Source of the DNA: Chrysomallon squamiferum
Lineage: Eukaryota > Mollusca > Gastropoda > Neomphalida > Peltospiridae
Length of the DNA: 64,000 nucleotides
Direction: 5' to 3'
Assembly: GCA_012295275.1 (NCBI GenBank)
Contig: CM022665.1
Span: 22,845,002-22,909,001 of the forward strand
The notes beneath the pieces are model-generated. The model was not told where the DNA came from, made no database searches, and saw only the letters and a program-made list of their open reading frames with translations. The position numbers and the translations under genes were made by a program. How positions within the stretch are numbered: position 1 is the stretch's first letter; the number at the start of each line of letters is the position of its first letter. Below are positions 59,708 to 64,000 of the stretch, piece by piece.

Positions 59708-61231
59708 AAGAAAAACAACATGGAAGAGAAAAACTTAAAGAAGAGAAACAGAAATGTAAGGTTAAAATAACATGGAACATGCTTCTTAGTTAATTTACTT
59801 AATGTTCAGCCGACATAGGAACGATTCGTGTGATATACAAAACTGTTAATAAAAACCTTTTAGTGTTTGTATAATTTGTTAAAACTATGTATGTTGATTA
59901 TTAATTACCTTACTTTTGTTTTAATATATATCATCTGATCTGTATCTCGCGATGATTTGCTATAAGACGATCATATAAAAAAACATACTTAGAATACAAA
60001 TATTAGTCTTCAAAATCTAACCTCTGCCCTCAAGAAGAATAGAATGAGCACAAACATTCGCATGTGCAGATTAATGCAAACAAATCTTTCCACATCTCTC
60101 GTTGTGAAGCTCTTGTTATTACATCCCTGGAGCCTTTTAGTCTTGTTTAAGTACATAGATAACCAGAGTATGGACAGACAGACGCACTGGAGGGTGTAAT
60201 TATCATTGTTGGCACTATTATAATTATAGATATTGACATACGGCTGGACCAGGCCAAAGTGTCACCTTGAGTTCATCCCAACAGTTTACTCTGTCAATAT
60301 CGATACAAATCCGCTATGATAATATTACTAGAGGCAAAGTTTGCTTTCATGTCGGCGACAAGACTTCACGAATTGGACGTGCAGTGGTGTAATGAATTGA
60401 TAGTTCATACATGCTGGAAGTAGCTGGAATAATATGTTTCAATTATACAGTTGACGTTAGGTATTAGAGTTCACGCTTCGCACGAACACCGGCGTAATAA
60501 AATGTTGGTTTAAAAGACAGAACGTGCAATTAGTGCATGAGTAATTTTGACACAAGACGAAGGATTTTTAACTGTCGTTTTTTTTTTTTTTTTTTGTTGG
60601 CTTTAAATGTTAGACTGCACACTGAAACAGTTTTAATTATTACAAGCCAATAGTAAAATAAATAAATAAATATAATGAGAGAGAAAAAAAAAATATATAA
60701 AATTAAAAACCATTAATAAGAGAGAGAAAAAAAAGAAGTCCCACAAATAAGCAAACAAAAATAAGAAATAATAATTTGACGTAAACGCATATTTCCGGTG
60801 TTTACCTGAAAGAAACGTAAATAATGTCGTAACTATAACATAATTATGTTTCAGTGAGGCATAATTAGCGATTTTTTCTTTCTTGTTTATGATTTCCAAA
60901 TGGTGCGTTAATGATTTGAAACCAGAATATTCACATATGGGATGTCTACCAATATAAACAAACGCTATTTTCTCGTGCTGGAAGTAACAGGAATCTTCAG
61001 AATGTGTAGACGTATGTTTCAATATGCGCTGAACGAAGACAATGACGTCCACGTGTTTTGCACACATCGGTGTTCTCGGCTATTAGTTTACACACAGCAA
61101 GTTTCTCTGAAATGTCAAATAAATTCCTTGTATCACATGTCTCTACATGTTTCTTATTACGGAAGTGTTTTTAAAATAATTATATAATATAAAAAAGAAT
61201 ATAAAAAAAGATATATGCAGATTTAAACAAG

Positions 61232-61259
61232 CCCCCCCCCCAAAAAAAAAAAAAAAAAA

Positions 61260-61310
<51 letters not shown>
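61232..61310. repeat. Poly-C / poly-A / (AAT)n
   Basis: Ten C, then about 19 A, then about sixteen AAT units. Confidence 0.95.
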
Positions 61311-61311
<1 letters not shown>

Positions 61312-61483
61312 TACATATTTAGAGATATTATAACTTAAATGATTAGGTTAAATGACTAAATGAATGTGTAATGTACCCAACAAATGTTTTGCCTATTGGA
61401 TTCAGTCAGTGGTGTAGTTTAGTAGTTTAGTTATATGATGAAGATAATAGTGATGAAGAAGACAAAGCAACAACAGCTACAAC

Positions 61484-61545
61484 AGTAGTAGTAGTAGTAG
61501 TAGTAGACGTAGCTGTAGTAGTTGTAGTAGTAGTAGCAGCAAGTG
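61484..61545. repeat. (TAG)n degenerate array
   Basis: GTA/TAG units with CGT and CAG interruptions. Confidence 0.85.
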
Positions 61546-62131
61546 CAGTAATGCTATTAATAACAGTGGTGGTAGTAAAAACAAATATATAAAATAACTA
61601 AATATTTTGATACATTTTGATTTACATAACTTGGAATATAAAATATGTCTATAGATATTTTATCCCGTTCAGAACCAATCCTTTTGTGGATATGCTAACT
61701 AATGATAAAAGAATTAAAACGAAGGACTTAATGTTTTTTGGTTGTTTTTTTTAAACAATTAAACCTGTTATCTGCAAATCCGTTAACGTAATTAAACAAA
61801 ATAGAAAAATTACCTCATTAAAATGAAATTCAAAGGAAAGTCTTTAGATTTCCATTTCACAGTAAGTACTAAATAGAAAATCAAATCAAAAGAAAGACAC
61901 AGAGAAACTAATAAATAATGGGAGGAATAAAGTCATTAAAGAAGAAAAGAATAAGCGAATCAAAGGAACAAATGCACAAAGTAATGTAAAACTGAAATAA
62001 AATAACAAAGGCTATAAAGACATTAAGGAATCAGGATAAAGATAAGTATGAATTAATGAAACGAGAACGAGAACATTGTAATTAAATGTGTTGGAAGCAG
62101 GAAACAACAAACAAACAGAAAGAAAAACGAG

Positions 62132-62171
62132 TCAAAAAAAAAAAAAAAAAAAAAAAAGAAGGAAAAAAAAA
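62132..62171. repeat. Poly-A tract, interrupted
   Basis: About 22 A, then GAAGG and a second run of A. The Lys-rich frame across it is an artefact. Confidence 0.88.
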
Positions 62172-62313
62172 AAAGAAAATAGGAAGAAAAAATAACAAAC
62201 AGCACACAGACAAAGAGTGTGATTTAAAATGCGTTGATCACACTGAATCCGCGTTATTTATGCAGTTAGTAACAGCTTTTGATGTATTAGACTTTAATAA
62301 GAACCAGAACAGC

Positions 62314-62315
<2 letters not shown>

Positions 62316-62365
<50 letters not shown>
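62316..62365. repeat. (AG)n microsatellite
   Basis: A perfect AG run of about 50 bp, within intron 1. Confidence 0.96.
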
Positions 62366-62367
<2 letters not shown>

Positions 62368-62427
62368 AAACAAACAAAAAACAAAAACAGAACAAAAACA
62401 ACAAAATAGGACTGATAATATTCGTTC

Positions 62428-62429
<2 letters not shown>

Positions 62430-62464
<35 letters not shown>

Positions 62465-62660
62465 CATCAACCAAAAAAACCCCCAAAACCACAAGGAACA
62501 AAAACAACAACAACAGCAAACTGATCGAAGAATAAAAACAAGAAAAAAAAAAAAAATAAAAAAAAAAAAATATTCACAAAATAAACACACACACAAAAAA
62601 AATAAAAAATATAAAAAATATAACAAATAAAAATATAGAAAAAAATTAGAAAAATAAAAA
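62430..62660. repeat. Poly-A and A-rich low-complexity zone
   Basis: About 32 uninterrupted A, then CAAAAA and AAAT-rich sequence through about 62660. Confidence 0.92.
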
Positions 62661-63162
62661 ATTAAAGTTATAGGAAAAGAAAACTATGGCATACATATAA
62701 TGTGTTTGTTTTAATCCAGTATAATCAGTCTCAACGATGCACGGTGGTTGATTTGTATGCATGGACTTGATGCGTCAAGAGAATTCAAGATAGCATGTAC
62801 AGCATGTACAGCAGCTGAATTTCATCTTGACGTCCTATCTAAATTAAAGGATGAGATTTCCTTTACATTATGTAGACCATCCTGGCACTAAGAAGTGCAG
62901 ATTTCCATCTGATTTACAATCCTACTCAGTATCCGTATCTTTTAATGCAGCTACGGTTTTTGATTTATATCCAAGTTTTGGCGTGATTTATTAAGCAGCC
63001 ACTTTTTTTGTAAACTTCGGGATTCCATTTTAAATAAAATTAATGGCTTCAGTCTCTTAACAATAGAAGCTTTTTACTTTATGTGTTTTCAAATATACCA
63101 AAGTTAACTCAGCCGAATTACAATGATAAGATGATATAAATATTTCAACTGCATGGACATTT

Positions 63163-63171
63163 TTTATTCAT

Positions 63172-63202
<31 letters not shown>

Positions 63203-63223
63203 TGTATGTATTTATGTATGTAT

Positions 63224-63274
<51 letters not shown>

Positions 63275-63278
63275 TTTG
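63163..63278. repeat. (TTTA)n microsatellite with TATG interruptions
   Basis: About 116 bp of ATTT/TTTA units, with a few TATG units near 63203-63222. It ends about 100 bp before the acceptor of the second coding exon. Confidence 0.96.
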
Positions 63279-63380
63279 TTGCTGACATCATTATGCTAAT
63301 ATAGTTTCTGTTCTCTTCAAGCCATATATATTAGAAAATGAAAAATAATATACTTATGTTATTATTTTCTTTTGTTACAG

Positions 63381-63507
63381 AAAGTCAACGAAACCAGATA
63401 GCTGCGCTAGTCCAAGTCACCAGACGGCTCTGAATCCACACGGTGCTAATAAATACTACACCAGCTGCCACTACGCAGCGTCACCAGTGATTGGAAGACA
63501 AGTGGAG
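63381..63507 (+). CDS. Second coding exon, cytoplasmic tail of the membrane protein
   Basis: The 127-nt exon has a good acceptor (ttgttacag) and a good donor (GGAG|GTAAAT). Joined to the previous exon it completes codon 118 as Arg and then reads 42 codons with no stop, ending in phase 0. The encoded segment (residues 119-160) is polar: a K-S-T-K start next to the membrane, Ser/Pro-rich stretches, two Cys (126, 147) and a Y-Y motif plus a further Tyr that could be phosphorylated. This matches a juxtamembrane cytoplasmic tail. GC content and codon use resemble the first coding exon and differ strongly from the flanking intron DNA. Confidence 0.75.
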
Positions 63508-63557
63508 GTAAATTACATAGTTCTGTAGAAATGGTTTTTTGGGGAAAAAATAGAGAC

Positions 63558-63595
<38 letters not shown>

Positions 63596-63984
63596 GGCAT
63601 ATATTTAAAAACTAAATACGTCTTGAATACAAGTAGTATTATCATATGAGAAAAATAACAGCCATATAAGGAACCAAAAGAACATCAGCAAAAGCAACAA
63701 ATACAACAATAACATGATGATGATTATGATGATAACATAATGATAATAATAATAATAATGCTTATGGTAAAGATGATTATTATGATGGTGATAAACTAAA
63801 AGTTATAATAAATAAAAGACATTAATTACAGCATGTAGATGATATGCATGTAATAATATATGAATCAGTCTATTTTGGAACTCGAGTTAGTTTTCAGATA
63901 TTAACATTCATGCTAAGTTCAGTGTTTATATTGTGATAAAAAAAAGACCGAGTTACTGTTATTAATTATCTTCTTCTTTTCCAG
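63508..63984 (+). other. Intron 2 of the membrane-protein gene (phase 0)
   Basis: A 477-bp intron with a GTAAAT donor and a strong acceptor, ttcttcttttccag. It contains an (AAT)n array at 63559-63595 and a looser ATG/AAT-rich stretch at about 63713-63800. No coding signal is seen inside. Confidence 0.65.
63559..63595. repeat. (AAT)n microsatellite
   Basis: About twelve AAT units within intron 2. Confidence 0.95.
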
Positions 63985-64000
63985 ACCACTTTACGCGGAA
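63985..64000 (+). CDS. Third coding exon, truncated by the window end
   Basis: Sixteen bases follow a strong pyrimidine-rich acceptor. Read in phase 0 they give T-T-L-R-G and one extra base, continuing the cytoplasmic tail without a stop. The exon and the rest of the gene lie beyond the window. Support comes from the splice site and the matching phase, since the exon is too short to judge by composition. Confidence 0.6.

Larger units (their letters stand above)
58208..63380 (+). other. Intron 1 of the membrane-protein gene (phase 2)
   Basis: The intron is about 5.17 kb and is bounded by CAG|GTGAGA and tttgttacag|AAA. It splits codon 118 (AG|A, Arg). It contains a GC-richer island at 58840-59220, another at about 60170-60540, several poly-A tracts, an AAT array, a TAG/TAGC array, an AG array and a long TTTA array close to the acceptor. 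No other exon with convincing splice sites and coding bias was seen inside, although a short cassette exon cannot be excluded. Confidence 0.65.

Noticed and set aside
60633-61067. 144-codon ATG frame on the minus strand within intron 1
   Set aside because: Its last third is Phe/Leu/Tyr-rich because it reads an A-rich stretch; the rest matches nothing I know and has no splice or promoter support.

Overview
The window looks like nuclear DNA from an animal with an AT-rich, intron-rich, microsatellite-rich genome. By eye it is about two-thirds A+T. It is dominated by long (AG)n/(CT)n, (AAT)n, (CA)n and poly-A tracts, has no closely packed long ORFs, and carries canonical GT-AG splice junctions at its right end. 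Dense dinucleotide and AAT arrays of this kind are familiar from molluscs and other lophotrochozoans, but that placement is an impression. Nothing here identifies a species. There is no sign of bacterial operons, CRISPR, rRNA or viral coding sequence.

Only one gene can be supported. Its exons lie on the + strand at the right edge: 57827-58207 (5'UTR end plus first coding exon), 63381-63507, and 63985-64000, which is cut by the window end. The splice sites are canonical and the reading phase is consistent across all three exons (phase 2, then phase 0). The product so far is about 165 residues: a short Cys-containing N-terminal segment with one NWT glycosylation sequon, one transmembrane helix, a basic stop-transfer segment, and the start of a cytoplasmic tail with Tyr and Ser/Thr. 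I do not recognise the family.

The other 57.8 kb is intergenic DNA, or a very long 5' intron of this gene. It holds (i) about eight (AG)n/(CT)n arrays in loose clusters at 7.7-11.1, 25.7-27.9, 40.8-45.1 and 62.3 kb; (ii) about eleven AAT arrays, nearly all with the A-rich strand on +; (iii) a 22-bp minisatellite at 37245-37882 with a 154-bp higher-order repeat and no stop codon in any + frame; (iv) a diverged tandem duplication of about 155 bp at 24206-24516, just downstream of a promoter-like patch with a perfect GTCACGTGAC palindrome and an inverted CCAAT box; and (v) scattered GC-richer islands of 150-500 bp that resemble conserved non-coding elements or untranslated exons (near 0.4, 1.3, 3.2, 12.9, 14.1, 19.8, 24.0, 26.6, 44.3, 47.0, 59.0 and 60.3 kb). 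These are candidates only.

I did not find a clear multi-gene 'system'. The strongest items for follow-up are the unrecognised membrane-protein gene, the frame-invariant minisatellite, and the promoter-like patch with its tandem duplication.
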